This document shows, in pieces, positions 39,364 to 48,261 of a stretch of DNA of 64,000 nucleotides. Each line of letters opens with the position of its first letter. The stretch's first letter is position 1. The position numbers were made by a program, and so were the translations under genes. This DNA comes from Aquabacterium sp. (lineage in GTDB: Bacteria; Pseudomonadota; Gammaproteobacteria; Burkholderiales; Burkholderiaceae_C), in NCBI RefSeq assembly GCF_029946005.1, contig NZ_JAQSDR010000012.1, positions 62,001 to 126,000 on the forward strand, written 5' to 3'. Below the pieces are notes generated by a model. That model saw only the letters and a program-made list of their open reading frames with translations. It did no database searches and was not told the DNA's origin.

Positions 39364-40515
39364 TCAGTGTCCGTTGATCAGTCGGCGCATGGGTGTTTCA
39401 TACCAGCGGAACACCGCAGAAGAAAAAGCGAACACCGCCACAAAGGCGCTGGCAAAACCCAGCCAGAAGTTGTCCGTGCGGCCCTCCACGGCATGCTGAA
39501 TGGTGAACATGATCATGCCGTGGAAGAGGTACATGCCATAGGACACCTGGCCCATGTGCACCAGCACCCGGTGGTTGAGCACAGCGGCCAACCAGCCCGT
39601 GGTTCGGCTGGCCGCGAGCACCGTGAGGATCATCAGAAGACCGATCAGTATGGGCTCGACCATGTAGCCCACGCAGTACTTGAACACCGCGCTTTGACCA
39701 TCCATCACCGTTGACGCGTAGATCAGCAACACCAGCACCGGTCCGATCAGGGGCAACTGCATGATCACCGCCAGACGCTCCCGCCACTTGCTGTCCCGAA
39801 ACAGCGCGGCGATCAGGCAGCCCACGGCCAGTTCGTCGGCCCTGGTGTCCAGCGCCCTGTAGATGTAGTCCACGGATGCCTGGACTTGCAGGGTCAGGAA
39901 CAGGCGCCAGCACCACACCGCCACGATGATCATCACCAGCGCGCGAACCATGCTCAGGCGGCGACGCACCAGAAACGCCGCCAGCAGGGGCCAGAGCATG
40001 TAGAACTGCTCTTCCACGGCCAGGGACCAGCAATGCGCCACGATGTTGGTTTGGGCCCCAGTGAATGCCTGGTAGTAGTTGGTGACGTAGAGCATGGAGG
40101 CCGTCACGGCAGCCCAGGGAATCGGCTTGCCACGCACCCACAGAATCCCAATGGCCACCACCAGATACAGGTAAAAGGCCGGCATCAACCTAGCGAGGCG
40201 GCGCCGGTAGAACGCCCGAAAGTCAACGCGGCCGTGGGTGTCAAGCTCATCGAACAGCAGGCGCGTGATCAGAAAGCCCGACAGGACGAAAAAGACCTTG
40301 ACCCCCAAGCCGCTCACCACCCCCAGCAAGTCAGCCAGGCTGGCCACACTTTCCGCTGAATGACCGAGCAACACCAGGGCCACGGCCAAGGCGCGCAGAA
40401 AGTCCAATCCCGCGATGCGAGGGGCCATCAAGGCGGAGGCCAATGCGTCGGCATCCACAGCGCGGGACGGGGAGCCGAGCACGGTCGAACCCGCAGCGGG
40501 TGGTAGGGGTGACAT
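39364..40515 (-). CDS. Acyltransferase 3 family membrane protein
   Basis: AGLDFLRALAVALVLLGHS...FFVLSGFLITRLLFDEL...HCWSLAVEEQFYMLWPLLAA. Confidence 0.9.
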   Translation of the reverse strand: MSPLPPAAGSTVLGSPSRAVDADALASALMAPRIAGLDFLRALAVALVLLGHSAESVASLADLLGVVSGLGVKVFFVLSGFLITRLLFDELDTHGRVDFRAFYRRRLARLMPAFYLYLVVAIGILWVRGKPIPWAAVTASMLYVTNYYQAFTGAQTNIVAHCWSLAVEEQFYMLWPLLAAFLVRRRLSMVRALVMIIVAVWCWRLFLTLQVQASVDYIYRALDTRADELAVGCLIAALFRDSKWRERLAVIMQLPLIGPVLVLLIYASTVMDGQSAVFKYCVGYMVEPILIGLLMILTVLAASRTTGWLAAVLNHRVLVHMGQVSYGMYLFHGMIMFTIQHAVEGRTDNFWLGFASAFVAVFAFSSAVFRWYETPMRRLINGH

Positions 40516-40561
40516 ATCGGGGGCCTGAAAAGTGGTTGATGCAGCGCGCGACCGATTCTAG

Positions 40562-41347
40562 TCAAAGCCAGGTATTGCCCCAGGCGTCCCAAGCCGTCTT
40601 GAGGATCAAGGCGCCAACCACCACCAGGAACACCACGCGCACAAAGCCCGTGCCGTGGCGCAGCGCCAGGCGGGTGCCCACGCTGCTGCCCGCCACATTG
40701 GCCACCGCCATCGGCAAAGCCAGCGCCCAGTCCACATGGCCGTGCGGGATGAACCAGGCCAGTGCCGCCACATTGGTGGCGAAGTTCAGGCGCTTGGCCC
40801 CCGCACTGGCGTGCAGAAAATCCCACCCCAGGCCGCGCACCAGCGCGAAGACGAAGAAGCTGCCCGTGCCGGGGCCAAACAGGCCGTCGTAAAACCCAAC
40901 CGTGGCCCCCAGCAAGGTGGCCAGCAGGTGCTCGGTCTGGTGGGACCAGTGCGGTGTGTGGTGGCGGCCCAGGTCCTTGCGCCACAGCGTGTAAACCCAG
41001 ACCCCTGACAGCACCACGGGCAGCGCAACCCGGAATTGCGAAGCCGGGACCCTTGTGGCCAACCAGGCCCCTGTGATCGCACCCATCAAGGCCGCCACGA
41101 TGGCGCCCAGTAACCGCGACGATGGCAAGCGAACCTGTTTGGAAAACTGCCAGGCCGCCCAGCCCGTGCCCCAGACCGACGCGGCCTTGTTGGTGCCCAG
41201 CAGGGTGGCGGGCAAGGCTTGCGGGAACAAGCCGAACAGCGAGGGCACCATGATCAAGCCACCACCGCCCACGATGGCGTCTACCAGCCCGGCGGCGCCT
41301 GATGCCAGCAGCATCAGGCCGACATTGGCGGGCGTCAGGTCAAGCAT
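40562..41347 (-). CDS. TauE/SafE family sulfite exporter-like permease
   Basis: LLASGAAGLVDAIVGGGGLIMVPSLFGLFPQALPATLLGTNKAASVWGT. Confidence 0.92.
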   Translation of the reverse strand: MLDLTPANVGLMLLASGAAGLVDAIVGGGGLIMVPSLFGLFPQALPATLLGTNKAASVWGTGWAAWQFSKQVRLPSSRLLGAIVAALMGAITGAWLATRVPASQFRVALPVVLSGVWVYTLWRKDLGRHHTPHWSHQTEHLLATLLGATVGFYDGLFGPGTGSFFVFALVRGLGWDFLHASAGAKRLNFATNVAALAWFIPHGHVDWALALPMAVANVAGSSVGTRLALRHGTGFVRVVFLVVVGALILKTAWDAWGNTWL

Positions 41348-41364
41348 TCAACGGTGAGCTTGGA

Positions 41365-42672
41365 TCAAACGCGGATTTCGCCCTGGCCCAGCACCACGTA
41401 TTTCAGCGAGGTCAGCCCTTCCAGCCCGACCGGCCCACGCGCGTGGAACTTGTCGGTGCTGATGCCGATTTCAGCGCCCAATCCGTACTCGAAGCCATCG
41501 GCGAAACGGGTCGATGCATTGATCATCACGCTGGCCGAATCGACCTCGCGGAGGAAGCGCATGCTGTTGGGCTGGTTGGTGGTGAGGATCGAATCGGTGT
41601 GGTGCGAGCCGTAGTGGTTGATGTGGGTGATGGCCTCGTCCAGCGAATCAACCACCTTCACCGCGATGACCGGCGCCAGGTACTCTTCAAACCAATCCTG
41701 CTCCGTGGCCTCGACCACCTTGGCGCCCGGCACATCGGCCAGGATGGCCTTGGCACGCGGGTCGGCTCGCATTTCAACCCCCTTGGTCGCGAACACGGCG
41801 CCGATGCGCGGCAAGAAGGCGGCGGCCTGCTTCACGTGCACCAGCAGCGATTCGGTGGCGTTGCACGGGCTGTATTTCTGCGTCTTGGCGTTGTCGGTCA
41901 CCTTCACGGCCAGGTCCAGATCCACTTCAAAGTCGACGTAGGTGTGGCAGTTGCCATCCAGGTGCTTGATGACCGGCACCTTGGCCTCGGCACTGATGCG
42001 TTCGATCAGGCCTTTGCCGCCGCGCGGAATGATCACGTCCACGTACTGCGGCATGGTGATCATCTGGCCCACGGCGGCGCGGTCGGTGGTTTGCACCAGT
42101 TGTACGCCGGTGGCGGGCAAACCCACCTCGGTCAACGCGGCCTGCACCAGCTTCCACAGCGCCAGGTTGGAGTGGATGGCCTCGGAGCCGCCGCGCAGCA
42201 CGCAGGCGTTGCCGCTCTTGATGGCCAGCGAGGCGGCCTCGATCGTCACATTGGGGCGGCTCTCGAAAATCATGCCGAACACGCCGATGGGCACGCGCAT
42301 CTGGCCCACGGTGATGCCGGTGGGGCGACGGCGCAGGTTGGTCATCTCGCCCACCGGGTCGGGCAGGGCGGCGACCTGCTCGCAGCTTTGCGCCATGGTC
42401 TCGATGACTTTGTCGGTCAGGCGCAGGCGGTCAACCATGGGCTCGCTCAGGCCGTTGGATTGGGCCTTGCTCACATCTTGCACGTTGTCGGCCTTGAGGG
42501 CGGCGGCCTGCTCGCGGATCAGGCGGCCGAGCGCCAGCAGGGCGTTGTTGCGGGCGGCGGTGGAGGCGGCGGCCATCAGGGTGGCGGCGGCTCGGGCGGC
42601 CTGGCCCACGGCGCTCATGTACTGATCGACGGGTTGGTCGGCGGAAGGGGAAATGGTCTGCGCGGTGTTCAT
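41365..42672 (-). CDS. proA: Glutamate-5-semialdehyde dehydrogenase
   Basis: [83 protein letters not shown]. Start trimmed from 42720. Confidence 0.97.
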   Translation of the reverse strand: MNTAQTISPSADQPVDQYMSAVGQAARAAATLMAAASTAARNNALLALGRLIREQAAALKADNVQDVSKAQSNGLSEPMVDRLRLTDKVIETMAQSCEQVAALPDPVGEMTNLRRRPTGITVGQMRVPIGVFGMIFESRPNVTIEAASLAIKSGNACVLRGGSEAIHSNLALWKLVQAALTEVGLPATGVQLVQTTDRAAVGQMITMPQYVDVIIPRGGKGLIERISAEAKVPVIKHLDGNCHTYVDFEVDLDLAVKVTDNAKTQKYSPCNATESLLVHVKQAAAFLPRIGAVFATKGVEMRADPRAKAILADVPGAKVVEATEQDWFEEYLAPVIAVKVVDSLDEAITHINHYGSHHTDSILTTNQPNSMRFLREVDSASVMINASTRFADGFEYGLGAEIGISTDKFHARGPVGLEGLTSLKYVVLGQGEIRV

Positions 42673-42703
42673 AAGGCAAGATTGTCGCAAACCCCGGCCA
42701 TTC

Positions 42704-43033
42704 ATGCACCACCAAGTCATCCATATTCACGCAGAGGCACCACCTAAACCCGCTTTGGGCGCGCCTTGCAATGGCTGTGGCGTGTGTTGCCTGGTCGAGC
42801 CCTGCCCGGTGGGCATGCTGATCAGTCGGCGCCGAAAAGGGGCGTGCGACGTGCTGGTGTGGTCGGATGAAGCCTCGGCTTACCGCTGCGGTTTGCTGGT
42901 GGCGCCTGAGCGGTTCACGGCCGGGCGTTGGATGAGTTGGGGGCCTTTGCGAGGCCTTTGGCTGCGCTGGGCGCGCCGGGTGATCGCCGCTGGCCGTGGC
43001 TGCGATGCTGACTTCTTGCCGGATGAACCCTGA
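42704..43033 (+). CDS. Small Cys-cluster protein (YkgJ-like)
   Basis: [20 protein letters not shown] cysteine cluster. Confidence 0.65.
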   Translation: MHHQVIHIHAEAPPKPALGAPCNGCGVCCLVEPCPVGMLISRRRKGACDVLVWSDEASAYRCGLLVAPERFTAGRWMSWGPLRGLWLRWARRVIAAGRGCDADFLPDEP

Positions 43034-43036
43034 AGT

Positions 43037-43059
43037 ACCCCCTTAAGGGGGTTTTTTTG
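43037..43059 (+). terminator. Rho-independent terminator
   Basis: ACCCCCTTAAGGGGGTTTTTTT just after the stop of the small Cys-cluster gene. Confidence 0.8.
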
Positions 43060-43142
43060 CGCCTTTGGAAGGACAATCATCCTTCATACGATGAGGTCGT
43101 CCCGCTGCACGAGGGCGGCCCGCCAAATCAGAGGAGAACCCC

Positions 43143-43277
43143 ATGCGCAAAAAGTTGCTGCAAAACACCTTGTTTGCCGCCATGGCCGCGTGGGCCATTT
43201 ACGGATTGCACACAGCGGCTGAAACCGCAGTGGTCGATGCCCGATGGGCGTCCACCATGGTGGCCTTCCAGCAGTGA
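43143..43277 (+). CDS. Small hypothetical protein (44 aa), possible single-TM peptide
   Basis: ATG at 43143 with AGAGGAG upstream: MRKKLLQNTLFAAMAAWAIYGLHTAAETAVVDARWASTMVAFQQ*. Below the ORF track length cutoff. Confidence 0.5.
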   Translation: MRKKLLQNTLFAAMAAWAIYGLHTAAETAVVDARWASTMVAFQQ

Positions 43278-43283
43278 CCTGAA

Positions 43284-44576
43284 TCAGCGCAGGCCGAACA
43301 TCATCGTTCTGGCCAGCCGGTGTTTGAGGGGCCCCAGCGCTTGCATGGCGCCCAGCCCCAGTCCGCGCGCCGTCGCCAGGATGGGCGCGGGCCAGGTGAA
43401 GCTGCGGGCCAAGAAATCCGTCCCGGCAATCAAAGCCCAGCGATCAGGTTGGCGGCGGCGCTGGAAATGCCGCAATGCGGCGGCCACGTCGACCTGAGCG
43501 CCCACGCTGGCGCCTTTGATGGCCGACAGCAATTCGTGCACATCGCGCAGCCCCAGGTTCAGGCCTTGCCCGGCCACGGGGTGCAGCGTTTGCGCCGCGT
43601 TGCCAATCCGCACCACCGCGCCATCGTTCACCAGACTTCGGTGGGCGTTGAGCCCCAGCGGGAAGGACTTCAAAGCCGACACCTGGTGGATCTGGCCCAC
43701 CCGTTCGTGAAAGATCGTGTTCAGCACCACCAGGCGCTGGGCATCGCTCAGGTCACGCACCGGGTCGTCGTCTCGCTGCACACACCACACCAGGGCGGCG
43801 CGGCGGCCACTGGGGCCCCCGGGCACCACGCTGCCATTGCCCAAGGGCAGCAGGGCGGCCGGGCCGGACGGGGTGAAACGCTCGTAGGCCACGCCCGCTT
43901 CGCTGTCTTCGCTCAGCAAAACCTGGCCGACCCAGGCGGTCTGCGCATAGTCACGGCTAACGCCCTGCGGCCATTGCAAAGTGGGCTGGTCGGCGAACAC
44001 ACCGCCTTCGGCCACCACGGCCAGGTCGAAGGGCTCGGCGATCTCGGCATCGACTTCGACGCCACCCGACACGGGTTTGAGGCCTTTCACCGGCGTGCCA
44101 AAACGCATCAGCAGGCGATGGGGTTCGCGTGCGGTGGCCTGGGCCCAGGCGGCTTGCATGGGCGCCACCAGGGTGCCATAGCTGACCACGGCGCCCAGTT
44201 GGGCCACACCCTGCTCGGCCGCACTGATGCTCACAAAGGGCTGCTCGCGGCCCGGCCACAGCACGGTGGGCTGCTGCTGAGACACGTGCACGGCCAGGAT
44301 GGGCGCCACCTGTTGGCGCGCCTGGATGGCGGTCCACACGCCCATGCGTTCCAGCTCCTGAACACTGCCCAGCGACAAGGCCAGGGTGCGCGGGTCGCCG
44401 GACACGTCCTTGTCGGCGGGGCGCGCATCGAACACGGTGATGCGGGCCTGGGGCAGGGCCTGGGCGGCTTGCAGCGCCAAGGCCAGGCCAGCCGGGCCGG
44501 CGCCGATGATGGCCATCGACAAGCCAGCTTGGGCCAGTGGCGGGGGTGTCACAGCGGTGTCTTCAACGGTGTTCAT
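43284..44576 (-). CDS. UbiH/UbiF/COQ6-family FAD-dependent monooxygenase
   Basis: SMAIIGAGPAGLALALQAAQ; VVRIGNAAQTLHPVAGQGLNLGLRDVHEL. Start trimmed from 44642. Confidence 0.88.
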   Translation of the reverse strand: MNTVEDTAVTPPPLAQAGLSMAIIGAGPAGLALALQAAQALPQARITVFDARPADKDVSGDPRTLALSLGSVQELERMGVWTAIQARQQVAPILAVHVSQQQPTVLWPGREQPFVSISAAEQGVAQLGAVVSYGTLVAPMQAAWAQATAREPHRLLMRFGTPVKGLKPVSGGVEVDAEIAEPFDLAVVAEGGVFADQPTLQWPQGVSRDYAQTAWVGQVLLSEDSEAGVAYERFTPSGPAALLPLGNGSVVPGGPSGRRAALVWCVQRDDDPVRDLSDAQRLVVLNTIFHERVGQIHQVSALKSFPLGLNAHRSLVNDGAVVRIGNAAQTLHPVAGQGLNLGLRDVHELLSAIKGASVGAQVDVAAALRHFQRRRQPDRWALIAGTDFLARSFTWPAPILATARGLGLGAMQALGPLKHRLARTMMFGLR

Positions 44577-44608
44577 CGTGGGGCTCCTGAATGGGCATTG
44601 TCGCGCTG

Positions 44609-44639
44609 TTGCAGCCCCGGCGAAGGGGGTTCCTATAAT
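44609..44639 (+). promoter_or_regulatory. Possible sigma-70-type promoter for ispB
   Basis: TTGCAG (44609-44614) and TATAAT (44634-44639), 19-bp spacer, shortly upstream of the ispB start. Confidence 0.4.
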
Positions 44640-44670
44640 CACCGCTTACAGCACTCCAACCTTGTCCAGC

Positions 44671-45654
44671 GTGTCAGCCACTTCCACCCCCACCGTGAAC
44701 TACCGCAGCCTCATGGCCCCTGAGATGGCCGAGGTGGATCAGGTCATCCACCAGAGGTTGTCGTCCAAGGTGGCGCTGGTTAATCAGATCTCCAACTACA
44801 TCGTGAACGCGGGTGGCAAACGCATACGCCCGATGCTGTTGCTGCTGATCGCGCGGGCGCTGGGCAATGACTCGTCGCAACGGCATGAACTGGCGGCGGT
44901 GGTGGAGTTCATCCACACGGCCACGCTGTTGCACGACGACGTGGTGGATGAGTCAAACCTGCGGCGCGGCCGCCAGACGGCCAACGCCATGTTCGGCAAT
45001 GCGGCCAGCGTGCTGGTGGGCGATTTTCTGTACTCGCGCGCCTTCCAGATGATGGTCACGACCAATCGCCTGCGCGTGATGGACGTGTTGGCCGAGGCCA
45101 CCAATGTGATCGCCGAGGGGGAGGTGCTGCAGTTGATGAACATGCACGACCCCGACATCTCGGTGGACGACTACCTGAAAGTGATCGAATACAAGACGGC
45201 CAAGCTGTTCGAGGCCAGTGCCCGCCTGGGCGCGGTGATCGTGGATGCCTCGCCAGAAGTTGAAGAGGCGTGTGCGTCGTATGGGCGCACCTTGGGCACG
45301 GCGTTTCAGCTGATTGATGACTTGCTGGACTACGAAGGCAGCACGGCCGAGCTGGGCAAGAACATTGGCGACGACCTGCGCGAAGGCAAGCCCACTTTGC
45401 CCTTGCTGGTGGCCATGCAGCGGGGCACACCCGAGCAACGCGAGATGATCCGCAACGCCATCATCCATGGCGAAGTGGAGCGCATGGCGCAGATCGTGGA
45501 CATCGTGAAAACGACCGGCGCGCTGCAGGCCACGCGCGAGGCGGCCGAAGAGCAGGCGCGGCTGGCCGAGGGCTGTTTGGTGGCCTTGCCCGCCTCGGTT
45601 TACAAGGATGCGTTGTTGCAATTGTCTGCAGATTCGGTGCACCGGTCGTCTTGA
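44671..45654 (+). CDS. ispB: Octaprenyl/polyprenyl diphosphate synthase
   Basis: GGKRIRPMLLLLIARALG; LLHDDVVDESNLRRG (DDxxD); FQLIDDLLDYEG. GTG start (or TTG at 44662) inferred; ORF track start lies far upstream. Confidence 0.95.
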   Translation: MSATSTPTVNYRSLMAPEMAEVDQVIHQRLSSKVALVNQISNYIVNAGGKRIRPMLLLLIARALGNDSSQRHELAAVVEFIHTATLLHDDVVDESNLRRGRQTANAMFGNAASVLVGDFLYSRAFQMMVTTNRLRVMDVLAEATNVIAEGEVLQLMNMHDPDISVDDYLKVIEYKTAKLFEASARLGAVIVDASPEVEEACASYGRTLGTAFQLIDDLLDYEGSTAELGKNIGDDLREGKPTLPLLVAMQRGTPEQREMIRNAIIHGEVERMAQIVDIVKTTGALQATREAAEEQARLAEGCLVALPASVYKDALLQLSADSVHRSS

Positions 45655-45680
45655 TCGGCGCCGCTTTCGGGCAGTCAAAT

Positions 45681-45757
45681 CGGGGTGTAGCTTAGTCAGG
45701 TAAAGCGCTACGTTCGGGACGTAGAGACCGGAGGTTCGAATCCTCTCACCCCGACCA
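45681..45757 (+). tRNA. tRNA-Pro (anticodon CGG)
   Basis: CGGGGTG/CACCCCG 7-bp acceptor stem, anticodon arm CTACG-TTCGGGA-CGTAG, T arm GGAGG-TTCGAAT-CCTCT, encoded CCA. Confidence 0.97.
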
Positions 45758-45879
45758 GGTTGTTCCTTGCAACTCAAAGATTCACGAGCCCCTGAAGACG
45801 GGTTTTTCGGCATTCTGAGCGCGTTGGTTAATTTCCAGAATCGACTCAAAAAATGAGTCGAATGGATCGCTTAATCACC

Positions 45880-45990
45880 TCAACTCGGACCGATGACGTC
45901 GGATGTGACCTGCATCTGGCCGACACCACCTCGTGGCCTCGATCCTCCACGCATAGCACCTGCGTGGTGATCGCATGGCAAGCGCGGCAT
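45880..45990 (-). pseudogene. Possible ccdB-like toxin remnant (36-codon ORF)
   Basis: Begins in a TGATG overlap with the end of the ccdA-like relic: MPRLPCDHHAGAMRGGSRPRGG...; the MPR start resembles CcdB but the rest does not. Confidence 0.25.
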
Positions 45991-46177
45991 CAAAAGTGCC
46001 TGTGGTGCGCTAACGGCAGGCCGTTTTGCTCGACGTAAGCGTTCGAGCTTTCAAATGCTTCGCGGTTGGCCGCCAGCCAAAGTTCTCACCCGCCTCTGCG
46101 GCCGGTGAATCACTGATCCGCAAGGCCTTGGCCTGCAAGGCGGCATTGAACGTCACGTTGATGGCGTTGCGCTGCAT
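45990..46177 (-). pseudogene. Frameshifted ccdA-like antitoxin relic
   Basis: Frame 1 MQRNAINVTFNAALQAKALRISDSPAAEAGENFG, then another frame LAANREAFESSNAYVEQNGLPLAHHRHF*; the second part resembles the CcdA C-terminus. Length 188 nt is not a multiple of 3. Confidence 0.55.
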
Positions 46178-46265
46178 TCCAAGATCCCCTCACTTGAGCG
46201 TTACCCTCAGAGATTCAGACGAACACTCCATACAATAACGCACACTATTAAATCAGGGTGCTTGT

Positions 46266-48248
46266 ATGCGTCATCGCGCAGAGATAGACGGCCTGCGGGC
46301 AATTGCCGTTCTGCCAGTCATTTTCTTCCACGCTGGTTTCAGCGCTTTCCATGGCGGTTTCATCGGCGTGGATGTGTTCTTCGTCATCAGCGGCTTCCTG
46401 ATCACGAGCTTGATCCAGGAGGATCGGCAACGAGGGCGCTTCAGCATCGCCGATTTCTACGAGCGTCGGGCGCGGCGCATCCTGCCGGCGCTGTGTTTTG
46501 TGCTGCTGTGCAGTTTGGCCGCAGCCTGGTGGCTGATGAACTCCAGCGATTTCATCAAGTTTGGCCAGAGCCTGGCGGCCGTGGCGGTGTTCTCGTCGGG
46601 CTTGCTGTACGTCTTCACGGCGGGCTACTTTGACACCACCTCCGAGCTCAACCCATTGCTGCACACCTGGAGCCTGGGGGTTGAAGAGCAGTTCTACCTG
46701 TTCTTCCCGCTCATCCTGATCCTGCTCTCCAAATTGGGCGGCTGGGCCTTGCGCATCGGCCTGCTCGCCTTGGCCATTGGCAGCCTCTGGCTGGCCCATT
46801 GGGGCACCACCCATTTTCCCACCACCACCTTCTACGCCATGCCCACCCGGGCCTGGGAGATGCTGATCGGTGCGCTGTTGGCCTTGAATCAGGCCCGCCT
46901 CAGCCAATGGCCACAAGTGGTGTGCCAGGCCCTGTCGCTGCTGGGCATGGGCCTGATGCTGGCGGCGGCCATCCTGTATGACAAGGGGACACCTTTCCCC
47001 AGTGTCTATGCGCTACTGCCCACGCTGGGCGCGGCCCTGGTCATCGGCTTTGGCCATGCCAACACCTGGGTCGGCAGGCTGTTGTCAACGCGCGTGCTGG
47101 TGGGGGTGGGCCTGATCAGCTACAGCGCCTACCTCTGGCACCAACCCTTGTTCGCCTTCACCCGGCTCACCCATGGTGGCGAGCCCAGCCCTGCGGTCAT
47201 GTTCAGCTTGGCCCTTTTGAGCCTGGTGCTGGCCTACGCCACCTGGCGCTGGATTGAAACACCCATGCGTTCGCGCCAGTTGATGAGCCGCAGGCAGGTC
47301 TTCGCCTTGAGTGGCGCCTTCACGGTGGGCTTCATCGCCATTGGCATGGCCGGCCATTTCCACGTGCTGCCCACCCGCTGGGAGGTGCAAAACCCCCAAC
47401 TGGTCAACTACTCACCCGTCACAGATCCGCAACCCCGCAGCAGTTGTCGGCACCTGCTGGGCGACCTGGGCCTGGGTGATTGCTTGCAGATGGGCAATGG
47501 CCGCCGCACCATGGTGGTCTGGGGCGATTCGCACGCCAAGGCGCTGCAGGCGGGCACGCCCAACCTGCCCGACACCCGCATCCTGGTGATCACGCACTCT
47601 GGCTGTCCACCGTTGCCTGGCCTGCGCCGCATCGACAAGACCGACGGCGCCCATGTGTGCGACAAGTTTGACGTGCTGGATCGCTTTGAGCGTTTGATCG
47701 AATCCCTGAAGCCGGACACCGTGGTGCTCGCAAGCCGCTGGACGCTGTACCTGCGTGGCTGGGTGTACGAGGGGCGCACCATGCCTGAACACTTCATGCT
47801 CAGCGATGGGCAGGACGACAAGGTGCTCGCCTCCTTGCCCTACCGTGAAGAGATCTACCGGCAGCGCCTGCAGGGCCTCGTCGACCGATTGGCCGCGCGC
47901 ACCCAGGTGCGGATCCTGACCCAGCCGATGGACCTGGCTCAGCGTGACTTCCGGGCCGTGGAGTCAGGCAACCTGCAGTTCACCCGCGCCGAAGTGGACG
48001 CCTGGCATGAGCCCGAGCGGGCCTTGCTGGGCCAACTCAAGTTGCCTGCGAATGCGCATGTTCTTGATCTGAAACGGCTGTTTTGCAACGACCAGGCCTG
48101 TGCCACCCGCTTGGGAGGCACCTTGCTGTACCGGGACGACAACCATTTGTCAGCCCTGGGCGCCAGCCAGGTGTGGAAGGCTTTGCGTGAGCAAGAGACT
48201 CAGTTGGCGGGCTTGATGAAGACGGAGTTGCCCATCAGCAGACGGTGA
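46266..48248 (+). CDS. Acyltransferase 3 - SGNH fusion protein (OafB/OatA-like)
   Basis: RHRAEIDGLRAIAVLPVIFFHAGFSAFHGGFIGVDVFFVISGFLITSLI; SLGVEEQFYLFFPL; C-terminal TMVVWGDSHAKAL (SGNH block I-like) and DDNHLSALGA. Confidence 0.92.
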   Translation: MRHRAEIDGLRAIAVLPVIFFHAGFSAFHGGFIGVDVFFVISGFLITSLIQEDRQRGRFSIADFYERRARRILPALCFVLLCSLAAAWWLMNSSDFIKFGQSLAAVAVFSSGLLYVFTAGYFDTTSELNPLLHTWSLGVEEQFYLFFPLILILLSKLGGWALRIGLLALAIGSLWLAHWGTTHFPTTTFYAMPTRAWEMLIGALLALNQARLSQWPQVVCQALSLLGMGLMLAAAILYDKGTPFPSVYALLPTLGAALVIGFGHANTWVGRLLSTRVLVGVGLISYSAYLWHQPLFAFTRLTHGGEPSPAVMFSLALLSLVLAYATWRWIETPMRSRQLMSRRQVFALSGAFTVGFIAIGMAGHFHVLPTRWEVQNPQLVNYSPVTDPQPRSSCRHLLGDLGLGDCLQMGNGRRTMVVWGDSHAKALQAGTPNLPDTRILVITHSGCPPLPGLRRIDKTDGAHVCDKFDVLDRFERLIESLKPDTVVLASRWTLYLRGWVYEGRTMPEHFMLSDGQDDKVLASLPYREEIYRQRLQGLVDRLAARTQVRILTQPMDLAQRDFRAVESGNLQFTRAEVDAWHEPERALLGQLKLPANAHVLDLKRLFCNDQACATRLGGTLLYRDDNHLSALGASQVWKALREQETQLAGLMKTELPISRR

Positions 48249-48261
48249 GGCACCACGCCGC

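Noticed and set aside
41302-42747. 481-aa plus-strand ORF antisense to proA
   Set aside because: Shadow ORF over a highly conserved ProA.
45787-45808. Terminator-like gagcccctgaagacgggtttttc after tRNA-Pro
   Set aside because: Stem only about 3-4 bp and short U run; plausible tRNA transcript end but too weak to call.
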